Source: Sphingobacterium sp. FBM7-1
Lineage (GTDB): Bacteria; Bacteroidota; Bacteroidia; Sphingobacteriales; Sphingobacteriaceae
Length of the DNA stretch: 64,000 bases
Assembly: GCF_020687765.1 (NCBI RefSeq)
Contig: NZ_JAJEWJ010000009.1
Coordinates: forward strand, 62,001-126,000
Direction: 5' to 3'
Both the position numbers and the translations under genes were made by a program. Shown in pieces: positions 18,714 to 28,300 of the stretch. The notes under the pieces were generated by a model that did no database searches, was not told the DNA's origin, and was given only the letters and a program-made list of their open reading frames with translations. The first letter of the stretch is position 1. Each line of letters opens with the position of its first letter.

Positions 18714-20273
18714 ATGGAAAATTTAAGCGCTAAGCAATTCAAAAGAAACTTTGTAGACACTTTCCCTGGGGATAGCAGTGGTGACCTGCACCCTCGACAA
18801 ACGCCGGGAATGTTATATAGCAAAGCAGTACCTACAGCTGTACGGAAACCCGAACTTATCGCTTGGTCTGCCGAACTAGCCGATAGCTTGGGCATCGCGG
18901 AACCTAATTCCGACGACATACAGGTTCTGGGCGGCAATCTTGTCACCCCGACGATGTATCCTTATGCAGCCTGTTACGCGGGCCATCAATTTGGCAACTG
19001 GGCCGGGCAACTTGGTGACGGTCGAGCGATCACATTGGGCGAATGGGAAAACCCAAACGGCAATACGTGGGAACTGCAGCTGAAGGGCGCTGGCCCCACA
19101 GCATATTCGCGGAGAGCCGACGGCAGGGCAGTTTTACGCTCATCGGTACGCGAATACCTGATGAGTGAGGCGATGCATCACCTAGGCGTTCCTACTACTC
19201 GGGCATTAGCGCTGGTGACCACGGGTGAAATGGTGACGCGTGACATGTTTTACGATGGCCGTGCCGCGGATGAGCCCGGCGCCATCGTCATGCGTACAGC
19301 ACCAAGCTTTTTACGTTTCGGCAACTTTGAAATGCTTGCGGCTAGGAACGAGATCGATAACCTCACGCAGCTCGTGAACTGGACGATCGAGCGCTTCTAT
19401 CCGCATCTAAACGGGGAGGACAAAGTACTGCACTGGTTTGGAGAAGTGGTGGAACGTACAGCAACCATGATCGTGGAGTGGCAGCGGGTAGGTTTTGTTC
19501 ATGGGGTCATGAACACCGACAATATGTCTGTACTTGGCCTAACGATTGACTATGGGCCCTACTCCTTTCTGGACAACTACGACCCGGATTTCACGCCGAA
19601 CACCACCGACTTGCCGGGCAAACGATATGCCTTCGGTAAGCAAGCGAATATCGCTTACTGGAATCTGAGCCGCCTGGCGAATGCCTTGATCCCACTGATT
19701 TCTGATAAGGATCAGCTTGAAAGCGAACTAAGAAAATACGAAGACTTTTATTGGGCTAAGTACTACGCCATGATGGCCGATAAGCTGGGTATGGACGGCA
19801 TATACAACGAGGACGATGTAAGGCTTTTGGCCGAATTTGAGCAAGTTCTGGCAACGATTCAGCCAGATATGACAATATTTTATCAGCTTTTGATTGATCT
19901 ACCCACATCGTTAGCCACCGCGGAAGATGTGGTTAATTTCTTTAGAAGTAGTTTCTATGGCGAACCTGATCCAACGGAAGTCGCGCAACTCTACACGCTC
20001 ATCAAGAGCTACCAAGCGCGTTTAAGAGCGAACACCTGCACGAGGGAGGATAGCGTACTGCGGATGAAAAAAGCCAATCCAAGGTTCATATTAAGGAATT
20101 ATCTGCTTCATATGGCCATAGAAGAATTACAACGAGGCGAAAACACCCTCTTTTTAAAATTACAGCAGGCGCTTAAAGATCCGTATTCAAGAAGCCACGA
20201 TGAGTTCTTTACAATACGGCCAGGTTGGGCCACGCAACAGGCAGGCTGCTCGATGTTGTCCTGTAGCTCATAG
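18714..20273 (+). CDS. selO: Protein adenylyltransferase SelO (YdiU/UPF0061)
   Basis: 519 residues, the full family length. Seen are the YAGHQFGNWAGQLGDGRA loop, the ATP-contacting LQLKGAGPTAYSRRADGRA (Lys near 124), the helix SSVREYL, and the catalytic segment HGVMNTDNMSVLGLTIDYGP. The C-terminus keeps the conserved cysteine region (AGCSMLSCSS), which in some homologues holds selenocysteine and is an ordinary Cys codon here. SelO is a pseudokinase-fold enzyme that transfers AMP to serine, threonine or tyrosine on target proteins and takes part in redox stress responses. The gene is monocistronic and converges on the ABC-F gene with only 17 bases between. Confidence 0.95.
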   Translation: MENLSAKQFKRNFVDTFPGDSSGDLHPRQTPGMLYSKAVPTAVRKPELIAWSAELADSLGIAEPNSDDIQVLGGNLVTPTMYPYAACYAGHQFGNWAGQLGDGRAITLGEWENPNGNTWELQLKGAGPTAYSRRADGRAVLRSSVREYLMSEAMHHLGVPTTRALALVTTGEMVTRDMFYDGRAADEPGAIVMRTAPSFLRFGNFEMLAARNEIDNLTQLVNWTIERFYPHLNGEDKVLHWFGEVVERTATMIVEWQRVGFVHGVMNTDNMSVLGLTIDYGPYSFLDNYDPDFTPNTTDLPGKRYAFGKQANIAYWNLSRLANALIPLISDKDQLESELRKYEDFYWAKYYAMMADKLGMDGIYNEDDVRLLAEFEQVLATIQPDMTIFYQLLIDLPTSLATAEDVVNFFRSSFYGEPDPTEVAQLYTLIKSYQARLRANTCTREDSVLRMKKANPRFILRNYLLHMAIEELQRGENTLFLKLQQALKDPYSRSHDEFFTIRPGWATQQAGCSMLSCSS

Positions 20274-20290
20274 CGGCAGAGGGTACTTTG

Positions 20291-21928
20291 CTACCCTACC
20301 CTTTCTATATCATTAAGGTTATTCATTTTCTTATATTCCAAGAAGCCCTTGATATCTTCGAAGTGCTCTCTTACGCGCTTGTTGCCAAACTCGAAAACTT
20401 TCGTTGCCAATCCATCGAGGAAGTCTCTATCGTGGGACACCAAGATGAGCGTACCGTCGAATTCTTGCAGCGCATCTTTAATGATATCTTTGGTTTTCAT
20501 GTCCAGGTGATTGGTAGGCTCATCGAGGATCAGCACATTTACCGGCTCTAACAATAGTTTGATCATAGCCAGACGTGTTTTTTCTCCTCCGGAGAGCACT
20601 TTCACCTTTTTGGTCGTATCGTCGCCGCTGAACATGAATGCCCCCAGGAGATCTTTGATTTTGACCCTTACTTCCCCTACCGCAATTTGGTCAATGGTTT
20701 CGAACACGGTAAGCTCTTCGTCCAGTAAGGAGGCCTGATTTTGTGCGAAATACCCGATTTGGGCATTATGCCCCACTTTGAGGGAGCCTTCGTAATCAAT
20801 TTCCCCCATAATCGCCTTAATCATGGTTGATTTACCTTCACCATTTCTACCCACGAAAGCTACTTTCTCGCCACGTTCGATTACCATCGAGGCTTTTTCG
20901 AACACGACGTGGTCGCCATAGACTTTGGTAAGTTCTTCCACGATGACAGGATATTGTCCCGAACGGGGAGCTGGCGGAAATTTTAAACGCAGCGCCGAAG
21001 TGTCTACTTCATCCACTTCAATGATATCCAGTTTTTCCAACATCTTAACGCGAGATTGTACCTGCAATGTTTTGGAATAAGTACCTTTAAAGCGGTCTAT
21101 AAATTCTTGCGTATCTGCAATAAAACGTTGTTGTTCTTCGTACGCCTTCAGTTGGTGCTGGCGCCGTTCTTGACGCAACTGCAGGTAGTGCGAATATTTT
21201 GCTTTATAGTCGTAGATGCGCCCCATCGTTACCTCGATCGTGCGGTTGGTGATATTATCGACGAATGCCCGGTCATGGGAAATCACGATAACCGCTTTGG
21301 CCGAATTGACCAAAAAGTCCTCTAGCCACTCAATACTTTCTATATCCATGTGGTTGGTAGGCTCATCGAGCAGTATTAAATCGGGTTTCTTCAACAGAAT
21401 TTTAGCAAGTTCGATCCGCATGCGCCATCCGCCTGAAAATTCAGCGGTCTGCCGGCTAAAATCCCGCCGTTCAAAACCCAAGCCTTTTAATACTTTTTCA
21501 ACTTCTGCATCATAGTTGGTCTCTTCGATGGAATAGAACTTTTCGCTTAACTCCGAAACCTGCTCGATCAACTTCATGTACTCGTCCGAGTCATAATCGG
21601 TACGGATGTTCAATTGTTCGTTGAGCGCTTCAAGTTCGTCACGCATCCGGTAGACTTCATCAAAGGCTTTAGAGGTCTCTTCAAAAACCGTCATATTATC
21701 CTCCGTCAACAGGTGTTGCGGAAGATAAGCGATCACCGCTTCCTTCGGTCCGCTGACATGGCCAGTAGTGGGCTTCCCTACGCCGGCAATGATCTTTAGT
21801 AAAGTAGATTTTCCTGCGCCATTCTTTCCCATCAAAGCTATTTTATCATTTTCGTTGATGGAAAACGACACATCACTGAAAAGGGTGGTTCCGCCAAAGG
21901 ATACAGAGATATTATTTACGTCTATCAC
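20291..21928 (-). CDS. ABC-F family ribosome-associated ATPase
   Basis: 545 residues with two ABC cassettes and no membrane segments. First cassette: Walker A GKNGAGKST, signature FSGGWRMR, Walker B LILLDEPTNHMD. Second cassette: GRNGEGKST, LSGGEKTR, VLILDEPTNHLD. A charged helical linker (about residues 235-310, rich in Q, R and E) joins them, as in Uup/YbiT/EttA proteins that act at the ribosomal E site. It lacks the long C-terminal extension of Uup. It could be a housekeeping translation factor or an antibiotic-protection type; the sequence alone does not decide. Confidence 0.92.
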   Translation of the reverse strand: MIDVNNISVSFGGTTLFSDVSFSINENDKIALMGKNGAGKSTLLKIIAGVGKPTTGHVSGPKEAVIAYLPQHLLTEDNMTVFEETSKAFDEVYRMRDELEALNEQLNIRTDYDSDEYMKLIEQVSELSEKFYSIEETNYDAEVEKVLKGLGFERRDFSRQTAEFSGGWRMRIELAKILLKKPDLILLDEPTNHMDIESIEWLEDFLVNSAKAVIVISHDRAFVDNITNRTIEVTMGRIYDYKAKYSHYLQLRQERRQHQLKAYEEQQRFIADTQEFIDRFKGTYSKTLQVQSRVKMLEKLDIIEVDEVDTSALRLKFPPAPRSGQYPVIVEELTKVYGDHVVFEKASMVIERGEKVAFVGRNGEGKSTMIKAIMGEIDYEGSLKVGHNAQIGYFAQNQASLLDEELTVFETIDQIAVGEVRVKIKDLLGAFMFSGDDTTKKVKVLSGGEKTRLAMIKLLLEPVNVLILDEPTNHLDMKTKDIIKDALQEFDGTLILVSHDRDFLDGLATKVFEFGNKRVREHFEDIKGFLEYKKMNNLNDIERVG

Positions 21929-22164
21929 GATAAGTGTCTATTTAAAAAAAAACAGCTGCAAAGATACGGCAATATAACGGAGTTTTTCTATGTTATTTAC
22001 CGTCGATACGGGTCATCCTACATTTTCTAAAACAAAGCGTTATGCTAGCCGTTATTTTGTTGAGTCCTTTTGTGGTCAGTCTCCGATCAGCGGATATTGA
22101 TGACTTATTTTATGTTGGGGATTTAGTGTTTTATGTATTTCAAGTAACGATCCGGAGAAGCAAT

Positions 22165-22689
22165 ATGGAAAATGTATTTTTTAATAATTGGCAGAGTATT
22201 TTAGAAACCTTTCTACTTGGATTATTGGCGTACATTGCCTTAATAATCATAGTCCGAATATCCGGAAAGCGAACATTGTCTCAAATGAGGGAATTTGATT
22301 TCATTGTAACGGTCGCTTTAGGTTCAACACTCGCCACCATCTTTCTAAGTAAAGACGTGACTTTAGCGGACGGGATAGTCGGCCTTAGCGTTCTAATCTC
22401 GCTACAATATCTTCTCGCCTATCTTTCGACAAGGTCAACTAAATTTTCCCGGTTGATCAGTTCTGAACCTACGCTCGTATTTTATAAGGGAAGTTTCTTG
22501 CAAACGGCATTACGGAAAGAGCGCGTTACGGAAGACGAGGTACGAGCTGTTCTGCGTAGTAAGGGGGTAACTTCCATCGAACTTGTGGAAGCTGTGGTCA
22601 TGGAAGTCAATGGACAGTTTACGGTAGTCGAGCAGGGTAGTTTGCACGATGACGACTCTCCGCTGTGCAACGTCAGACGTATTGGTTAA
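22165..22689 (+). CDS. DUF421 (YetF/YcaP-type) membrane protein
   Basis: 175 residues from the ATG at 22165 (MENVFFNNWQSIL). The frame extends 41 codons upstream, but that part does not resemble the family. There are two or three membrane segments, then RISGKRTLSQMREFDFIVTV, the family signature. A cytoplasmic alpha/beta domain follows, with SEPTLVFYKGSFLQTALRKE and VEAVVMEVNGQFTVV. Function in the family is not established. The stop codon is directly followed by the tRNA-end-like repeats that begin the genomic island. Confidence 0.85.
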   Translation: MENVFFNNWQSILETFLLGLLAYIALIIIVRISGKRTLSQMREFDFIVTVALGSTLATIFLSKDVTLADGIVGLSVLISLQYLLAYLSTRSTKFSRLISSEPTLVFYKGSFLQTALRKERVTEDEVRAVLRSKGVTSIELVEAVVMEVNGQFTVVEQGSLHDDDSPLCNVRRIG

Positions 22690-22690
22690 A

Positions 22691-22900
22691 GAATCGAACC
22701 CAAGCCAACCCTTCTGTTCGAAGCCGGCGGGTACAAACAAAGCCCAATCTTTCGATTGAGCTTTGTTTGTGATCCCGCTGGGATTGGCTCAGTCCCGCCA
22801 TTCCCCTGCACTTCCCTGAGCCTCCAACGGATCGAACCCCTGGGTTCGACCCTAAAGGGCACAAAAAAGCCCCAACTTTCGTTGAGGCATTTTTTTGTGA
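22691..22900. repeat. Left island boundary: tRNA-end/terminator modules A and B
   Basis: Module A (22691-22785) contains a T-arm-like TCGAACCC, a hairpin with a TTTC loop at 22742-22761, and a copy of the last 16 bases of the tRNA-Lys gene (TGATCCCGCTGGGATT, 22770-22785). Module B (22786-22900) holds GGCTCAG, CCTGAGCCTCCAACGG, a second TTTC-loop hairpin at 22869-22888, and a T run ending in GTGA. Both modules recur almost unchanged, in another order, beside the intact tRNA-Lys gene at 43.73-43.96 kb. I take them as traces of integration at the tRNA 3' end. Confidence 0.7.
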
Positions 22901-22977
22901 ACTTATTGGTACGAAACTCGAACTTTTTGTTGGAAGATTTATGGTTATTAAACCTACTTAAAGATTATTTATCGTGA
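22897..22977 (+). pseudogene. Short conserved tail ORF behind the att-like core, copy 1
   Basis: Reading from the GTG at the end of module B gives VNLLVRNSNFLLEDLWLLNL LKDYLS before a stop. The same position behind the module at 25.26 kb reads VNPLVQNSNSFLEDLRRLNQ LKDS. The matching frames suggest that both are ends of the same element gene fused to the attachment site. The family is not recognised. Confidence 0.4.
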
Positions 22978-23093
22978 TTGATAACGAAAAAAATTCTGCT
23001 GAAACCAAAGCCTATAAAGGAATACCACAGATATTATCTTTTACCGATGAAAACGGCAACGAAAATATAAAGCAGATAATGAAAACAGATTAA
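22971..23093 (+). pseudogene. 3' remnant of a TraG/MobC coupling-protein gene
   Basis: About 40 codons read IVIDNEKNSAETKAYKGIPQ then ILSFTDENGNENIKQIM. This matches the C-terminal region of the intact coupling protein at 39.8-41.8 kb (IVVDNDKVASETKAYKKMPQ, ILSFTDEDGNDNMKQVI). The remnant ends earlier (KTD, stop) and has no upstream portion; a stop codon lies in frame at 22959. It is on the plus strand, opposite to the intact copy. Confidence 0.8.
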
Positions 23094-23110
23094 AATTGCT
23101 TGTCAAATTC

Positions 23111-23118
23111 TATTTTTG
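23111..23118 (+). promoter_or_regulatory. -7 element of the AraC-family regulator gene
   Basis: TATTTTTG fits TAnnTTTG and lies 31 bases before the ATG at 23149. A TTG codon at 23116 in the same reading frame overlaps this element, so the ATG at 23149 is the likelier start. No TTG at the usual -33 distance is convincing. Confidence 0.5.
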
Positions 23119-23148
23119 TATATTATTGACTTTATAAAGACAATAGCA

Positions 23149-23952
23149 ATGGAGTACGAAAGAATTTACCCTAAATCGAGCATTAACCATCTCGTTCAGT
23201 TTTTTTGGAATTTTGAGGGAGATTTTGCAGAAACATCACTGTATCACCATTCGTCTGTGGCATCCATTTATCCTAAATTGGCATTTCAATATATTCCCGG
23301 AATGATGATTATGGAAAATGGTGAGCGTAATAAGTTGTTTGTAAGTGGAATTCAATCACAAACAAATGCTTTTTATCAATTGTCTTCCAATCAAAAGGTT
23401 GGGATTTTTGGGGTTTATCTTCAATCTTATGCTATTCCTTTGCTTTTCAATATTCCTGCTTATGAAATAACAAACCACAATATTGAAATAACAGAACTCT
23501 TAGGTAAAGAAGGAGCATTCTTAGAAGAGCAAATATTAAATTGTAGGAATGTTCAACAGCGAGTAGATATTATTACCCGCTTTATTGAGAATAGAATAGA
23601 TACGTTGTCTCCGAACGTGAAAGACACCATTACCGCCATCCGATATTTGATTTTGAATGATGGAAATGCAAGGATGCAGGAGTTGCTTGAGGCACAGTTT
23701 CTGTCTCAAAGACAGTTTGAGCGTAATTTCAAGATGTTGACAGGATTTTCTCCAAAATATTTTTCCAGAATTGTTCGTTTTGAAAAAAGCATTACAACCG
23801 CATACTGTCATCAATTATTATCGTTAACGGAGCTTGCCTTGCATTCGGGATATTTTGACCAAGCACATATGATTAGAGCGTATAGAGAGTTCACCGGTAA
23901 AAACCCATCTGCATATTTTTCTGAAGATCAATCTCTATTTGTGAAAGGATAA
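23149..23952 (+). CDS. AraC-family transcriptional regulator
   Basis: 267 residues from the ATG at 23149 (MEYERIYPKS). The N-terminal two thirds is a DUF6597-like sensor region (LVQFFWNFEGDF, KLAFQYIPG, VGIFGVYLQSYAIPLLF). The C-terminal region from about residue 165 is the two-helix-turn-helix AraC domain (RMQELLEAQFLSQRQFERNF and SLTELALHSGYFDQAHMIRA YREFTGKNPSAYF). It is in the left island compartment, 49 bases before an alpha/beta hydrolase gene in the same orientation, which is its probable target. Confidence 0.9.
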   Translation: MEYERIYPKSSINHLVQFFWNFEGDFAETSLYHHSSVASIYPKLAFQYIPGMMIMENGERNKLFVSGIQSQTNAFYQLSSNQKVGIFGVYLQSYAIPLLFNIPAYEITNHNIEITELLGKEGAFLEEQILNCRNVQQRVDIITRFIENRIDTLSPNVKDTITAIRYLILNDGNARMQELLEAQFLSQRQFERNFKMLTGFSPKYFSRIVRFEKSITTAYCHQLLSLTELALHSGYFDQAHMIRAYREFTGKNPSAYFSEDQSLFVKG

Positions 23953-24001
23953 ATGTCGAAAACATACAATTTTAGTTGACCAACAGGGCGTAATTTTGGG
24001 T

Positions 24002-24901
24002 GTGAAAAGATTTGGACTTTTAATACCTATTTTTATTTTAATGAACAGTTGTATGAAACCACAAAAAGAAAAGATAGTTAATAACGGTAATGTATCTATC
24101 TGCACTGAACATTTTGGGAACCCTGATAATCCCGCCATTTTATTAATTGCAGGAGCGACAGTTTCTATGTTGTATTGGGATGCGGATTTTTGCAGTCAAT
24201 TAGCCAATAAAGGATATTTTGTAATCCGTTATGACAACAGGGATGTAGGCAAATCTACCACTTATGATCCGGGGTTTATCAAGTATGACATTGTTGACCT
24301 TGCTAATGATGCGATTGATGTTTTGGACGCTTATAAAATACAGAAAGCTAATATAATGGGGATTTCGTTAGGAGGTTTAATTGCGCAGATTATCGCGATT
24401 AAAAATCCCGATAGCGTTAATTCAATTATCTTGATGTCTACGGGTGTGTGGGGAATACCCGACCCCGACATTCCCGAAATGGCCAAGGAAGTCATCGACT
24501 TTCAGGCTAAAGCTGAAAATATAAACTGGAATGATGAGAAAGAAATAGTCGACTATATGTTGCAAAACTCACGCCTGATGGCTGGTCGTAAACCGGTAGA
24601 CTATCCGAGGGAAGAAAAGCGCATTAAGGAAGAGTTTCGTCGGGCGGTGAACTATCGTAGTATGTTTAACCATGCTCTAATACAGGGAGGAGAAGCTTAC
24701 TACAATAGAATGAGTGAAATCAATGTCCCTGCGTTGATTATTCATGGTACAGATGATAAAATCTGGCATTTCGACCATACTAAAAAACTGTTTGCAGAAA
24801 TTAGAAATTCAAGGCTTTTAAAATTAGAGGGAACAGGACACGAATTGAATTACAAGGATTGGGATACCATAACAAATAGTGTTAGCGAATTTATAAAATA
24901 A
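24002..24901 (+). CDS. Alpha/beta hydrolase, probable lipoprotein
   Basis: 299 residues from a GTG at 24002; a TTG two codons earlier is also possible. The GTG start gives a signal sequence ending in a lipobox-like LMNSC. The nucleophile elbow is GISLGG near residue 120. An oxyanion region (LLIAGATVSMLYWD) precedes it, IIHGTDDKIW supplies the acid, and GTGHELN gives the catalytic histidine. The fold is that of small esterases or haloperoxidase-like hydrolases; the substrate is not known. It follows the AraC gene closely and is the second cargo gene of the left compartment. Confidence 0.85.
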   Translation: MKRFGLLIPIFILMNSCMKPQKEKIVNNGNVSICTEHFGNPDNPAILLIAGATVSMLYWDADFCSQLANKGYFVIRYDNRDVGKSTTYDPGFIKYDIVDLANDAIDVLDAYKIQKANIMGISLGGLIAQIIAIKNPDSVNSIILMSTGVWGIPDPDIPEMAKEVIDFQAKAENINWNDEKEIVDYMLQNSRLMAGRKPVDYPREEKRIKEEFRRAVNYRSMFNHALIQGGEAYYNRMSEINVPALIIHGTDDKIWHFDHTKKLFAEIRNSRLLKLEGTGHELNYKDWDTITNSVSEFIK

Positions 24902-24965
24902 TCAATTTGCCACGCATTTAGTAAGGTATGCGTTATAGTTTTGATGAATTCAGGAGAAACACTGC

Positions 24966-25085
24966 ATGGATAAATTTTGTCATGAAACACTACGCAACTT
25001 GAATGCTTCAATCACCGAAATGGAGATTGAAACCGATTGCTCTATACAACGGATAGTATACCGACTTTTCAATAAAACCCTATAA
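24966..25085 (+). pseudogene. 5' remnant of an rteC gene
   Basis: Forty codons read MDKFCHETLRNLNASITEME then IETDCSIQRI, parallel to the start of the intact RteC at 36.9 kb (MEKFYINTLNKLETSINELE, IEAHYSIQRI). After that the sequence changes to VYRLFNKTL and stops. Together with the coupling-protein remnant at 22.97 kb it shows that the left compartment comes from the same kind of element as the right one. Confidence 0.75.
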
Positions 25086-25166
25086 ACAGTAGAAAAAACA
25101 ATGGTGTTAGAGAAAAACAAGTAAAAGTGGGTTCGATGTTCCCTAAATTTCCACAACTTTTGTACA

Positions 25167-25260
25167 TGATCCCAAGAAACTGTTCGAACCCATCCCAACC
25201 CTGCTGTTCTCGTCCCAGCACACAAAAAAAGCCCAATCTTTCGATTGAGCTTTTTTTGTG
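25167..25260. repeat. Internal island boundary: tRNA-end/terminator module A, copy 2
   Basis: Contains TTCGAACCCATCCCAACCCT, then CACAAAAAAA, the hairpin with a TTTC loop at 25231-25250, and a T run ending GTGAACCCGCTGG. It is a diverged copy of module A found at 22.7 and 43.9 kb; the tRNA-like end is altered (GAACCCGCTGGTAC instead of GATCCCGCTGGGAT). It separates the left and right island compartments. Confidence 0.65.
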
Positions 25261-25386
25261 AACCCGCTGGTACAGAACTCGAACTCTTTTTTGGAAGATT
25301 TAAGACGGTTGAATCAATTAAAAGACAGTCCATATCAAAACGATTTCAGTCCTGAAAAACCGAAAGCCAAAAGATTGAAATTCTAA
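25258..25386 (+). pseudogene. Short conserved tail ORF behind the att-like core, copy 2
   Basis: Forty-two codons from the GTG at the end of the T run read VNPLVQNSNSFLEDLRRLNQ, LKDSPYQNDFSPEKPKAKRL, KF. The basic end resembles the C-terminus of a DNA-processing protein. It is homologous over its first half to the sequence at 22897-22977. It has no independent start signal, so it is most likely the 3' tip of a gene left at the integration boundary. Confidence 0.4.
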
Positions 25387-25397
25387 ATATGAAGTTG

Positions 25398-28300
25398 CTA
25401 TAAAATACTTTCACGCAACAAATATCCATGTACTGAACCCCGTTCTATCATGAAATCAAGAATTGGAATGACCTTGTTTTTCAATCTTATTTCTTTTTTG
25501 ATTTCTTGTCTATTGTTAAAAATGAATTTCCTTAAATACGTTTCTAAATAGTACAACGTATTTGATTCAAAATCACCAAGCTGGAGTAGCCTATTATTTG
25601 ACACAATAGTATATACCCAATCAATCCCCTCATTTTTAAAGTTAGACCCAACGGTGTTCAATACTCTTGTAACAGAATATAATACCGCAGGGATATGACC
25701 CATCTCCTTGGAAGCGTTGATATAAAGAGATAAATTCTCTCTGCTTAAGCTATGCCATTCTTCAATTCTATCTTTCCAAAACTGCCATGCTAATAAATAG
25801 TTTATTATGACTTGTTTTAAATATGGACTTCTTGGATAATCACACAGTTCCTTAATCTTTGGAAATAGTTTATTCCAAATATGCCAAAATTGCTCACGGT
25901 TCATTAGACTATCCTCGGCAGTGATGATTTCTCCAATAAATAAGGAAGTTTCTTCTGTCGGAGATACAAAGTCCAAAAATGGAGTAAGGTATTTATCAAT
26001 CTCACTTACTTCTCTTTGAAGAATAAAATTCGCATATCTTTTGAAAATATCTAAACGCACTTTAAAAATATCATGGTCGTCTCCAAATTTTTCTTCATAC
26101 ACTCTCCTGTCTATCAACAGCCGTGAAGCCAATATGGTTAACGTTTGTATGACAATATCTAAATGAATATAATCCTTTGTGTCAGAAGGAATTAATTGGT
26201 AAACGATTCCTAAACCATGAACATCAAGTAATTCAATGTCTTTTATATCAAATGAGTTTTCCTCAAAATTGAAATCAGGAATCGCCTTATCGAGTTCTTC
26301 TAATATTGAACTTTTTGGAATCCGTCTCCAATATCTTTGCTCTTTCCTTTTTTCGTCTATAATCTTTTTATAAATCGGTTTGAGTTTTATATAGCCAAAT
26401 AATATAGATTGAGCAACTTTTTGATTTTGCTCCCACAGTTTTGACTTGTGAATTGACTCAATTACGTAATCACATATTCTTTTGTAAGCACCAAGAGGTG
26501 TTTCATCGAAAAGAGCCAAGACCATTATTGAAACAAAATTTTCAATATCTTCAGGATATTCATTTATTAATATCGGAACAGCATGAAAAGATGCTTCAAC
26601 ACCATCACTTATTTGATAGTCGTATTCCTCGCTAAAAAGGCGTGACAGAGTTGAAGTAATTATTTCTTTGCAAAAATCTATGTCTTCTTTTTGTAACTTG
26701 TCTTTATACTCGATAAGCAACTTTGAACAAGTGAATGGAGGAATGCTATGGTCACGTACTCTTGCAGTATGCCCAGACTTAATTTCTTCGACCAACTGTT
26801 TCGTTTCAGATAAAGCAATCAATGGATTACTACTGTATTCTTCGTGTTTTGCAATCTTGCCTTGGGAATCCCTACCTATTAAAAAATCCGACCATGTTTT
26901 TAATGCGGAATATTTGAAAAAATCATCAAATCCCGAGCGAGCTTGTTCACTTACATTTTTGAGTTCATCGGGAAATACTTTAGGGCTAAACTCTACAAGA
27001 AATTTGTTGTCTTCTGCTTCAGATATTTTAGGAGTTAGATTTCTTCTATCCATTCTTAACAACAGGACTTCAGATGACATCTTAGACAAATCATTTGATT
27101 TATGGCGGTCAATTATATCATATAATTTCTCAATAAATTCAGTGTTTTGTTCTTCAGTAAATCCATTGACACCGAAAAATTGGTAATTTAAAAACACAGA
27201 TTCTAAATTAGAAGCTCTATGCTCATCCTTACATGTTTTTAGTCTTTCGTCTGTATACAAGGCATCTTTTAACTTGTCCATTCCATATCCTATCCCATAT
27301 GTAGATTGAGCGTGGAACTCACTCGTACTCCTAACTGTGTCGATATGGAACAATTCAATCGTTTTAAATAATACCAATGCTACATTATAAAGCTTATCGC
27401 GATTTGCAAGTATGACACTACAAACAATTGAAGTAAGAGAAGCTGATTTCGACTCTCTTAGGATTTTTAAAAGAACATGTTCAAATATTTCAGGTTTGGT
27501 TGCAGGAGCGTACTCTAAAAGAGTTTTTTCTAATGCCATATGAATTGATTGCAGTAGATATGGAACGACTGGACTACCATTGCCACGATACATCCCCCAA
27601 AGAGACCAACTCAAATATTGTGTTACTTCTATTTCATCTATATATAATGTGATTTCTTCAACGTCCTCCTTGCCATAATCACTCTGACTATATGTCTGAA
27701 CAGCTCTATTCGTAAAATTTATAATAAAATCGAGTGTTGGATAAAAAGCGACTTGCAAAAGCCATTTTATAGGTGTTTGATTTGCACTTGCAGGAAAATA
27801 ATTAAATTTAAATTCATCAACCAACCCATATTTACTCTCCATACTATCCCTATCATAACTCCAATCATTACTTTTTCTTGCAGGTTTCTGCCAAAATAAA
27901 TCACATAATTGAATGACTTCCAATGGGAGTGATTTTATTAAATCTATCGCTATATAAGGTTTCTCTAATATTTTTGTACATAAACCATGGTAAGGCTTTC
28001 TGTGATTAGTCCACTTGTTTTCTATTACCTTGTGGAAGATGTTTTTTAATTCGGTTTGTATTTCATTGGCGGAATTGAAAACCACTTTCAGAATTTTTTC
28101 TTCTGTATCCTTGTGCATGTAGAAGCTATCTTCTGTTTCGGTTTTTTGTATTATACTCAAAGCTAATAAACCAGAGTATCTTGTAGTTTTACCTGTTTTA
28201 ATAGATTTGCACCAGTCACTTAGAACAGGTAAAACTAAGTTTAGATTGCTGTCAAAAAAAACAGATTTGTATTTATAGACCAGAGAAATTACTTCTTCCC

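Noticed and set aside
18714..20273. Selenocysteine at the SelO C-terminus
   Set aside because: The conserved position is an ordinary cysteine codon and the frame ends normally at TAG (20271-20273) two codons after the last cysteine; no SECIS element was evident.
22756..22977. 73-codon plus-strand frame through the left repeats
   Set aside because: It reads through tRNA-end and terminator sequence; only its last part, in the frame listed separately, has a homologue at 25.3 kb.
22971..23093. Frameshift inside the coupling-protein remnant
   Set aside because: On recount the T run at 23039-23042 keeps the frame, so the remnant is a clean 3' fragment without an internal frameshift.
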